This document shows, piece after piece, positions 54,213 to 60,948 of a DNA stretch of 64,000 nucleotides. How positions within the stretch are numbered: position 1 is the first letter of the stretch; each line of letters begins with the position of its first letter. Made by a program: the position numbers and the translations under genes. The DNA comes from Propionimicrobium lymphophilum DSM 4903 (lineage in GTDB: Bacteria > Actinomycetota > Actinomycetes > Propionibacteriales > Propionibacteriaceae): assembly GCF_000423485.1 (NCBI RefSeq), contig NZ_AUIB01000004.1, positions 21,492-85,491 on the forward strand. Reading direction: 5' to 3'. The notes under the pieces are model-generated. The model was not told where the DNA came from. It searched no databases and saw only the letters and a program-made list of their open reading frames with translations.

Positions 54213-54821
54213 ATGAGCCAGGACAATTTTCCTTACGGCCAGGACAACAACCGGGCCCAAAACAACGAGAATTATCTGTACGACAGCTACCAGCCGAACC
54301 CGCAAGATAACGACCTAGACCTAAACCTGCGCAACGAGCAGCCCAGCCAACCAGATTTTCAGCAGTCGGGAGCCTCTCAGCAGAATTTCTCCAACCCTGC
54401 GCCTACGGATGCTTACCGTCAGCCCGGATACCAGACGGCGGTGAATCAGCCTGCGCAAAGTCAGCCCGGCTATCAGCAGCCGCCCGCCTATAACCAGCAG
54501 CCGAGCTACGGCAATTTCCAGCCCAACTACGCCGTCTCGCCGGCTCAGCAGTACCCGCCGGCCCAACAAAAGTCGAAGGTTGCTGCCGGCCTTCTCGGAA
54601 TTTTCTTCGGCTCGCTGGGCATCCACAATTTTTATACCGGGCGCACCAATATTGCTCTGATCCAGCTGATTGGTTTTCTCGGCAGCTTTATCCTCTACAT
54701 AATTTTCATCGGCCCGCTCATTCAGATGGCCATCGGCCTTTGGGCATTCATTGAGGGCATCCTCTACCTGTGCGGCTCGGGCTCCTACGCCTACGACGCC
54801 AAGGGCATCCCACTAAATTAA
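54213..54821 (+). CDS. TM2-domain membrane protein with Gln/Asn/Pro-rich N-terminus
   Basis: A 202-residue protein. The first about 118 residues are low-complexity (QDNNRAQNNENYLYDSYQPN, GYQQPPAYNQQPSYG), probably disordered and cytosolic. The rest is a TM2 domain with two helices (VAAGLLGIFFGSLGIHNFYT, then GFLGSFILYIIFIGPLI) and a third hydrophobic stretch. The GxxGxHxFY motif is intact. The function of TM2 proteins is not known. A GGAG site lies 6-7 nt before the ATG. The stop overlaps that of the convergent PPDK-like gene. Confidence 0.85.
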   Translation: MSQDNFPYGQDNNRAQNNENYLYDSYQPNPQDNDLDLNLRNEQPSQPDFQQSGASQQNFSNPAPTDAYRQPGYQTAVNQPAQSQPGYQQPPAYNQQPSYGNFQPNYAVSPAQQYPPAQQKSKVAAGLLGIFFGSLGIHNFYTGRTNIALIQLIGFLGSFILYIIFIGPLIQMAIGLWAFIEGILYLCGSGSYAYDAKGIPLN

Positions 54822-57292
54822 CTGCAGCAGATGACCTGCTGGGTGGCGATGTCGCTGTAGAGCACCTGACCATCCAGCTTCGCCACGTGGAGGACGTCGG
54901 CCAGGCTAGCTAGGCCCGGTTCGACGTCCACCAAATGATTTGGCAGGTCAGTTATCTTTTCGATGTCGAAGACGACGTCCCTAGATTCGGTGAACAGGGC
55001 CAGGTAGAACATTCCCTGCTCGACGATCTCCTGGAAGAAGTGGCTGCCTTGGCTCAGCTCCGGGCGGAAATTGCCCTTCGGGTAAGTGAATTCGGCAAGC
55101 ACCCCGGCGTTGTTCAGCTCCGTGAAGTGGCTCGGCACGCCCAGCGAGGGAGTTGTCGTCCCCCAGCGCCCAGGCCCGGCGATCATGAACGACGTGTCCG
55201 AAAGCGCGCGGTTCAACCGCCCGATTCCGCGGGCAACCGAGTAGCGCTGCTGGGTGGAAAGCTGCAGATAGGCTTCCGGACGCACGATAACCGCGTATTC
55301 GATGGGCATCCGCACATTGCCGCCCATGAAGTTGCCGCGCTGCTTGATCAGCACATCTTTCGGGTCCTTCGGCATCTGGACGCGGCTGCCCAGGCCTTTT
55401 GTCTGTAAAGGACGGCACTGAACCAGGTTGATTAACGGGACTCCTTCGGCGTCGATGTTCACCGTGAATTCGGTGTCGACCGGGTAGTCGTACGCATTCG
55501 CCAGGGTGGCAAGCATCTCGCGGATGGTTTCGGCGAAGTCCGTGCCCTCCAACAGGCCCTTGAAATCCAGCACCTTCGGGGTCTGATTCAGCTTGCGTCC
55601 GGCGTGGCGAAGCCGCATGACGGTTGGGTGGTCGACGGACGCGAACAGCCTCCAATCGGCGTCGATCGGGGTATCGATCAACGTGTTGAGCGCGATCGTC
55701 GAAAGTTTAGAGTTCTGCAGGTCGAGCACGTCCACGTATCGCTGGCTGTGGCTGCTCGGGTCTCGGACGTCGACGGGCAGTTCGGGTTTGTCGAGCGCCA
55801 CCAGCTTCGGGTAGTCGCTGAGAGTGCGGTCCACCGCCCTAGTGCCGAGCCCGAACACCAGCCGCATCAACCCGGCCTGCGGGTCTAGCGTGGCGTCCCA
55901 CACGTAGATGTTCGACGAGTTTCCGACACCCGCCGCGTGCGGAAAGAAGAGGTCGCCGTGGCGTGCTCCTGATACGCGCTGGACGAGGATCGACATCTGT
56001 TCTGGCGACTGATCCAGGCCCCTGTTTAAACGGTAGACGAGCGCCTCGTCGCCCATGACCGACGCATAGACGGTTCGGATGGCGTCCTCAAGTTCCTTCA
56101 GCTGGTTTTCTCGGCTGCCCTGATTGGTGCAGAATACGGACTCGTATTTGCCCGCGAACGCGTTTCCGAAGTTGTCCTCGAGCAGTGAACTGGAGCGAAC
56201 GATGATCGGTGCCCCATCGAAATATTCCAGCATCTGCGAGAATTTTGCTCGCACACTAGGCGGAAACGTGCCGTTTTTTAGGGCTGCGTTCAACTGGGCT
56301 CCAACTGGAAAATAGCTGGTGGGAGTCTTCTGCTCGCTCCACAGCTGCCACAGATCGTTGGCGATTATGTACTCGAAGAACAGGTCCGAGCCGAGGAAAT
56401 AAGAATCGTGGGCCTCCATTTTGCCCTCGAAGTGCCCCGTGTGCTCCAGAATCGAGCGTGCCACTAGCACGCCGACGGACTTTCCGCCGATCGGCCCAGA
56501 GCCGATCTCGCGTTCCGCTATTTTGACGGCGTCGCCCAGCGTCATGTTGCGTTTCGCCAGCTCGACGAGGTCGCCCTCGGAACCCATCGTCGTTTCGATT
56601 AGCAAGTCGCGGTTCGCCTCCCCGGTTTCTCCGGCGGCAAGCAATCGTTTGGATTCTTCAATCAGCGAATTCCAGCCGTCCAAGCCAGCTGGGTCGACGA
56701 CCGTAGGGGTTTCGACGGCCTCGCCCGCTAGATTTACCGGCCCAGGACTCTTCCGTAGCCAGAGCTTCAGCGGGTTGATTCGGCACTCGTCGCCGAAGCC
56801 GAAGACGTCGCAAACCACCTGAGCGCTGTCCAAAATCTTGTTCAGAGCAGGGTTTGTGTGGGCGCTCTTTTCCAGACCGAACGCGCTGACCGCGTTCAGC
56901 TCAAAAAGCCGCTGGGAGGTCACGTGGAAGAAGTTCGCGATGGAAAGATCGGAAAGCCAGCTCGATTTAAGTTCGCTCAGCGGATCGAAGACGTATGCTC
57001 CGCCGGTGCCATTGCCCAGCAACAAACGATTTATCTGGGATGTAAACGACTCGAAATTGTTAGCTTCCAGCTCAAAAACCCGGACCTCGGAATCCAGCAG
57101 AACAGGGTTGGAACCGAACCGCACGTAACTGACCTCGACGCCATCGTCGAGAGCGGCACCGGCGAATGCCCTTACCAGGGCTAAGTATTCGGAAAAATCC
57201 GAGTACTGCCAGACGACGTTATCGCCTGGCAGGAAACGTCCCAAGACGTGATCGAGCCCAGCAAAACCGGTACTTAACCGTTCGTAGCTCAT
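54818..57292 (-). CDS. PEP/pyruvate-binding (PPDK N-domain) protein with KaiC-like N-terminus
   Basis: An 824-residue protein. Residues 1-185 resemble the RecA/KaiC fold (STGFAGLDHVLGRFLPGDNV..) but lack a Walker A lysine where GxxGxGKT is expected. Residues about 280-670 match the ATP-grasp-like PEP/pyruvate-binding domain of pyruvate phosphate dikinase and PEP synthase, with IIVRSSSLLEDNFGNAFAGK and the arginines used for ATP. The last 150 residues (IMIAGPGRWGTTTPSLG-like segment, LAEFTYPKGNFRPELSQGSH) are unassigned. The phosphohistidine swivel domain of true dikinases is not present, so ordinary PPDK chemistry is not expected. The start ATG follows TATGTT-N6 (leaderless). Confidence 0.78.
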   Translation of the reverse strand: MSYERLSTGFAGLDHVLGRFLPGDNVVWQYSDFSEYLALVRAFAGAALDDGVEVSYVRFGSNPVLLDSEVRVFELEANNFESFTSQINRLLLGNGTGGAYVFDPLSELKSSWLSDLSIANFFHVTSQRLFELNAVSAFGLEKSAHTNPALNKILDSAQVVCDVFGFGDECRINPLKLWLRKSPGPVNLAGEAVETPTVVDPAGLDGWNSLIEESKRLLAAGETGEANRDLLIETTMGSEGDLVELAKRNMTLGDAVKIAEREIGSGPIGGKSVGVLVARSILEHTGHFEGKMEAHDSYFLGSDLFFEYIIANDLWQLWSEQKTPTSYFPVGAQLNAALKNGTFPPSVRAKFSQMLEYFDGAPIIVRSSSLLEDNFGNAFAGKYESVFCTNQGSRENQLKELEDAIRTVYASVMGDEALVYRLNRGLDQSPEQMSILVQRVSGARHGDLFFPHAAGVGNSSNIYVWDATLDPQAGLMRLVFGLGTRAVDRTLSDYPKLVALDKPELPVDVRDPSSHSQRYVDVLDLQNSKLSTIALNTLIDTPIDADWRLFASVDHPTVMRLRHAGRKLNQTPKVLDFKGLLEGTDFAETIREMLATLANAYDYPVDTEFTVNIDAEGVPLINLVQCRPLQTKGLGSRVQMPKDPKDVLIKQRGNFMGGNVRMPIEYAVIVRPEAYLQLSTQQRYSVARGIGRLNRALSDTSFMIAGPGRWGTTTPSLGVPSHFTELNNAGVLAEFTYPKGNFRPELSQGSHFFQEIVEQGMFYLALFTESRDVVFDIEKITDLPNHLVDVEPGLASLADVLHVAKLDGQVLYSDIATQQVICCS

Positions 57293-57298
57293 GGCTAG

Positions 57299-57304
57299 AA
57301 CATA
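57299..57304 (-). promoter_or_regulatory. -10 element of leaderless PPDK-like gene
   Basis: TATGTT, 6 nt, ATG on the minus strand, in the 38-bp gap after rplI. Confidence 0.55.
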
Positions 57305-57330
57305 CCGCGCTTTGCTGGGCTCAGATAAAT

Positions 57331-57777
57331 TTACGCAGCCACGACCTCTACGGTTACGTGGGCAATAACAGCGTCGGTCAGTTCGATCTCGATGGTGTGC
57401 TTGCCAACCTGCTTAACCGGCTTGGCGGTGGAGATGATGCGACGATCCAGATCCGGGCCGCCGGCCTTCTTGATGGCCTGAGCCAGGTTTTTGGTGGTCA
57501 CAGCGCCGTACAGGCTGCCAGACTCGTCAGCGCGAGCCGGGACGGTGACGTCCAGGTCCTCGAGCTGAGTGCGAATGGCCAGAGCGTGCTCATTGTCGCG
57601 AATGGTCTTCGCGGCGCGGGCGCGCTTGATGCCCTCAATCTGCTTTGCGGTGCCGCGGTTGTACGCAATAGCGAGGCCCTGCGGAACCAGGTAGTTGCGG
57701 CCGTAGCCGTCACGAACGTCAACGACGTCGCCGGCGATGCCCAGGTTTTCGACGGAGGCGGTCAAAATTAGCTTCAT
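57331..57777 (-). CDS. rplI: 50S ribosomal protein L9
   Basis: 148 residues. The N-terminal rRNA-binding domain (MKLILTASVENLGIAGDVVD, VRDGYGRNYLVPQGLA) is joined by the usual long helix to the C-terminal domain ending ELTDAVIAHVTVEVVAA. It is the last gene of rpsF-ssb-rpsR-rplI, starting 12 bp after rpsR. dnaB, which often follows, is absent here. Confidence 0.96.
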   Translation of the reverse strand: MKLILTASVENLGIAGDVVDVRDGYGRNYLVPQGLAIAYNRGTAKQIEGIKRARAAKTIRDNEHALAIRTQLEDLDVTVPARADESGSLYGAVTTKNLAQAIKKAGGPDLDRRIISTAKPVKQVGKHTIEIELTDAVIAHVTVEVVAA

Positions 57778-57789
57778 TTTATTCCCCTC

Positions 57790-58026
57790 TTATCGGTTGT
57801 TGGACGTGTACGGCAGCAGTGCGAGCTCACGCGCGTTCTTGATGGCGATTGCCACCTTGCGCTGATCCTGAACGGACAGGCCAGTTACGCGACGGGCGCG
57901 AATCTTGCCACGCTCAGAGATGAACCTGCGCAGCAGCGCGGTGTCTTTGTAGTCAACTTCGCCGATGCGCGTCGTCTTGACGGGCACGACCTTCTTTTTG
58001 CTCACAATCTTGCGACGATTTGCCAT
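57790..58026 (-). CDS. rpsR: 30S ribosomal protein S18 (cysteine-free type)
   Basis: 78 residues with the S18 core [17 protein letters not shown] and [20 protein letters not shown]. The N-terminus ([14 protein letters not shown]) has no cysteines, so this is the non-zinc form; actinobacteria often carry a second, zinc-binding S18 elsewhere. A good AGGAG-type site precedes the ATG. Confidence 0.96.
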   Translation of the reverse strand: MANRRKIVSKKKVVPVKTTRIGEVDYKDTALLRRFISERGKIRARRVTGLSVQDQRKVAIAIKNARELALLPYTSNNR

Positions 58027-58094
58027 TGTGGTGCTCCTTAAATGGGCCCGGCGTGATGCCGGAATGGTCTCGGATAATTACTGAAATTTATGGA

Positions 58095-58649
58095 TCAGAA
58101 CGGAGGCTCTGAGCTCTGTGCGTCGGCCCAGGGATCTGGGTTGGTGCGGTTGAAGCTCTCGTCCTGGCTAGGCTGCCAGGAGTTGCCGCCGTCGGAGGGC
58201 TGAGAGAACTGCTCGCCAGACTGGGACTGATCCCAGTTGCCGCCGCCAGCGTTGAAACCGTCGTTGTAGCCGCCGGACGAACGCCCGGAAGTGCGGTTGA
58301 CGGTTGCGGTGGCGTAGCGCAGCGAAGGACCGATCTCTTCAACGTCGATCTCAATGGAGCGACGGTTGTTGCCCTCGCGATCTTGATACGAGTTGCTCTT
58401 CATCCTGCCGCTGACGATTACCCTCGAGCCCTTGGTGAGGCTGTCGGAGATATTCTGCGCCAGGTTCCGCCATGCAACACAGTTCATGAACAGAGCCTCG
58501 CCGTCGCGCCACTGGTTCGTGGTGCGATCGAACGTGCGCGGAGTGGATGCCACGGTGAAGTTCGCCACAGCGTCTCCGCGCTGGGTGAAGCGGATCACCG
58601 GGTCCGCCGTCAGATTGCCGATGAGAGTGATGATTGGTTCACCAGTCAT
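58095..58649 (-). CDS. ssb: Single-stranded DNA-binding protein Ssb
   Basis: 184 residues. An N-terminal OB fold (ITLIGNLTADPVIRFTQRGD, FMNCVAWRNLAQNISDSL, VSGRMKSNSYQDREG) is followed by a Gly/Ser/Gln-rich linker. The acidic interaction tip is SSEPPF, slightly different from the common DDDIPF ending. It lies between rpsF and rpsR as in most bacteria. Confidence 0.95.
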   Translation of the reverse strand: MTGEPIITLIGNLTADPVIRFTQRGDAVANFTVASTPRTFDRTTNQWRDGEALFMNCVAWRNLAQNISDSLTKGSRVIVSGRMKSNSYQDREGNNRRSIEIDVEEIGPSLRYATATVNRTSGRSSGGYNDGFNAGGGNWDQSQSGEQFSQPSDGGNSWQPSQDESFNRTNPDPWADAQSSEPPF

Positions 58650-58759
58650 TGTCTGCCCTTCCAGTTGTGCTGCATTGAGTAATAGCTAGCTTGCCACCAG
58701 CCACTGACAATTTCGGATCTGGAATCTGAAATTGTGGATAACTTATGCAGCAGCAGGCT

Positions 58760-59050
58760 TTACTTGCTGTCGGTGCGCATGACCTTGGCGCGCATGATCT
58801 TCTCGTCGATAGCCATCAGACGATCGATCTCGGAAACAGTCGCCGGCTCGCAGGTGAGCTGCAGAACGGCGTAGATAGCCTCGGCCTTCTTGTTGATTTC
58901 GTAGGCCAGACGACGCTTGCCCCAAACGTCAACGTTGTCGACGACACCGTTCTCGCTGGTAACAACCTTGGTGTACTTCTCGATCAGCGCGGGAACCTGA
59001 CGTTCGTCAACCGCGGGATCGATAATGACCATAATTTCGTACTTGCGCAT
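58760..59050 (-). CDS. rpsF: 30S ribosomal protein S6
   Basis: 96 residues, MRKYEIMVIIDPAVDERQVP; the central WGKRRLAYEINKKAEAIYAV is diagnostic. The ATG at 59050 is about 10 nt after GGAGGT; an upstream GTG overlaps that site and is unlikely. First gene of the S6 operon. Confidence 0.95.
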   Translation of the reverse strand: MRKYEIMVIIDPAVDERQVPALIEKYTKVVTSENGVVDNVDVWGKRRLAYEINKKAEAIYAVLQLTCEPATVSEIDRLMAIDEKIMRAKVMRTDSK

Positions 59051-59051
59051 G

Positions 59052-59105
59052 CTTGACCCCACCTCCTTCGGACTAAACGGCCACGAGACGTTCCCGTGGC
59101 AGGAG
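59052..59105 (-). promoter_or_regulatory. Possible S6:S18 autoregulatory leader
   Basis: On the minus strand a GCCACG / CGTGGC hairpin is followed by two CCG triplets flanking TTTAGT, just before GGAGGT. Known S6:S18 leader RNAs use a CCG-containing bulge near the ribosome-binding site. The match here is only by eye. Confidence 0.4.
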
Positions 59106-59126
59106 GGATATTGCTTGCGAAAGCTA

Positions 59127-59132
59127 ATAGTA
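59127..59132 (-). promoter_or_regulatory. -10 element of the rpsF operon promoter
   Basis: TACTAT on the minus strand, with TCGACT about 18 bp upstream as a weak -35. It gives a leader of about 70 nt. Confidence 0.45.
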
Positions 59133-59163
59133 CCTGCTGAAAACTTCCAAAGTCGAACGTGGG

Positions 59164-59547
59164 TTACTTCGGCTTGCCAGGCACCAGCGGCTGGCCGTCG
59201 GCGACCCAGGCCAGCAGGCCACCAGCCAGCGACTTAGCGTCGAAGCCCTGTTCGCGAAGCATATGCGCGATCGCCGACGCGTGCTTGGGTGTGGCGCTGA
59301 CCACGACGATGGTTTTGTCGGTCTCCGCGAACGGGTCGTTGGCCCAGATGGCGTCGACGGGAGATTCGCGCAGTGCGCTCAACTCGACGAACTTGGCTCC
59401 GGGAATGTGGCCCCGCTCGTAGTCAGCCTCCGAGCGCACGTCGATGAAGACGCCGCCCTCAAGACGCGCCTGTAGTGCGTCCAACAGGCTGAGTTCGTCT
59501 GGCCCGGGCTCGGGCGCGGCCGGCTTGAACAGATCGCTAAATGCCAT
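59164..59547 (-). CDS. Rhodanese-like protein lacking the catalytic cysteine
   Basis: A 127-residue single rhodanese domain: VFIDVRSEADYERGHIPGAK, a WANDPFAE insert, and GFDAKSLAGGLLAWVADGQPL at the end. The position of the CxxGxR active loop is occupied by VVVSATPKHASA, so sulphur transfer by the usual persulphide route is not possible. It may be a binding or regulatory module. The ATG follows TAAGCT-N6 (leaderless). Confidence 0.87.
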   Translation of the reverse strand: MAFSDLFKPAAPEPGPDELSLLDALQARLEGGVFIDVRSEADYERGHIPGAKFVELSALRESPVDAIWANDPFAETDKTIVVVSATPKHASAIAHMLREQGFDAKSLAGGLLAWVADGQPLVPGKPK

Positions 59548-59553
59548 GAGCCA

Positions 59554-59559
59554 AGCTTA
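59554..59559 (-). promoter_or_regulatory. -10 element of leaderless rhodanese promoter
   Basis: TAAGCT, 6 nt, ATG on the minus strand; 6 bp from the opposing -10 for the lipoprotein gene. Confidence 0.6.
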
Positions 59560-59565
59560 AGGCCT

Positions 59566-59571
59566 TAAACT
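59566..59571 (+). promoter_or_regulatory. -10 element of leaderless solute-binding lipoprotein promoter
   Basis: TAAACT, 7 nt, ATG. It faces away from the rhodanese promoter within a 31-bp intergenic region. Confidence 0.6.
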
Positions 59572-59578
59572 TGCACCC

Positions 59579-60853
59579 ATGAGAATTTCTCGGTTGCCCT
59601 GCGCTGTGACGCTCGCTTCTTGCCTGGCGCTATCTGCGTGCCAGTCGCAGCCACCGCAGCCGGCCCCATCCACGCCGTCGTCGACGCCGGTGAAGGTGAA
59701 GATGCTGTGGTGGGGAACGCAGCAGGAAGAAAGAGTGCTTAACGACCAGATAGCCGGGCTGGGGCTTGACGTCGAGGTCGAGAAAGTGGCCGCCGACGAG
59801 GTGGAGGACGTTCTGGCTGAGCGCGTCGAGGCCGGGGACACGCCCGATATCGTTCGCACGCTGCGTCCCCGAGAGGTCGAGACCAAAGAGTTGAGCATGG
59901 AGTGGGACTTCGTCGACGAGGCTAAGGCTGCGGCAACCGACGACGGTTCGCTGATCGCCGCCCCCTACGACGCGGCCATGACGGCTACGTACGTGAATAG
60001 CGACGCTTTCGCCAGGGCCGGCGTCGATGTGCCACCTTCCGGGCATCCGTGGCGCACCTGGGAGCACCTGATAGCCGACGCCGGGCGCGTGAAGGACGCA
60101 AACGGCATGGCCAACGCTTTTGCGATAAGCAACGATCCGCAGACGCTGGCCGCCTTCTTCGGCAGCTACGACAATTCTCTGATGGGAAAGAACCCGCTGC
60201 ACGTGTCTTTCGACGGCAACACCGCCGTCAAGAGCCTGAAAAATCTGAAGGGCTGGGTGGAATCTGGAGTGTTGAACGCCGATGTCTTCCCCAAATACGT
60301 GGAGCCGGACCCCGATGCGACTCCCACACCCTCTCCTAGCGCCTCGTCCAGCGCGACTCCGAAGCCTTTCGAGCCGGCAACCGCGACCGCTCTGCAGCTT
60401 TTCGAGCAGGGCAAAGTGCCGGTGGTGATAGTGCCAGCCAGGACGCCCGCGCCAAGCAATTCCGTCCGTGTGGATAATCCCTGTCAAGAGGTCTGTGGTG
60501 GCTTGCCGCAGTTCAGCTATCTCGCCGCGCTGACTCCAGACGGTGTCGCCTCTAAAGTGATCGAGGCGCTTACCAGCGTGGACGCGGATTCGGCGCGCGT
60601 CCAGACAACCGGCGGGCTGCCCGTCCATCCGGAGCTAATCCCGCAGGACAAGCAGGGCGAAGAGGGGCTGCTCGGTGAGTACGCCCGGCTGAGTGTCCAA
60701 CAGATGTCCAGCGGCCTATCCCCCATCACCGCAGGCTTGACGGATTGGCCCGGCGAACAGATCGCCAAGCTGTTGGCCGATGAAGCCACCGAGCTGGAGG
60801 CAGCCAGTCAAATGCGAGAGGTGTTGACCAAGAGCGTCAAGGCTTATGAATAA
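59579..60853 (+). CDS. Orphan extracellular solute-binding lipoprotein (SBP family 1-like)
   Basis: A 424-residue precursor with signal peptide and lipobox (LASCLALSACQSQ). A Pro/Ser-rich tether follows, then a periplasmic-binding fold resembling sugar-type receptors (KVKMLWWGTQQEE, NAFAISNDPQTLAAFFGSYD). An unusual Pro/Ser/Thr insert (PDATPTPSPSASSSATPKP) interrupts the second half. Two cysteines in NPCQEVCGG may pair. No permease or ATPase gene is adjacent, so it either uses a distant transporter or has another envelope role. It lies ahead of a PBP gene. Confidence 0.75.
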   Translation: MRISRLPCAVTLASCLALSACQSQPPQPAPSTPSSTPVKVKMLWWGTQQEERVLNDQIAGLGLDVEVEKVAADEVEDVLAERVEAGDTPDIVRTLRPREVETKELSMEWDFVDEAKAAATDDGSLIAAPYDAAMTATYVNSDAFARAGVDVPPSGHPWRTWEHLIADAGRVKDANGMANAFAISNDPQTLAAFFGSYDNSLMGKNPLHVSFDGNTAVKSLKNLKGWVESGVLNADVFPKYVEPDPDATPTPSPSASSSATPKPFEPATATALQLFEQGKVPVVIVPARTPAPSNSVRVDNPCQEVCGGLPQFSYLAALTPDGVASKVIEALTSVDADSARVQTTGGLPVHPELIPQDKQGEEGLLGEYARLSVQQMSSGLSPITAGLTDWPGEQIAKLLADEATELEAASQMREVLTKSVKAYE

Positions 60854-60948
60854 ATAAGTTCCTAAATGCCCTTCCGCAAAGCGCGGGTAAATAAAAATGT
60901 CGGTGCTCACCGATAGCCTTGAATCGTAACTTCGACGATTGGTAATCG

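Noticed and set aside
57166-57771. Plus-strand frame opposite rplI
   Set aside because: Antisense shadow of ribosomal protein L9.
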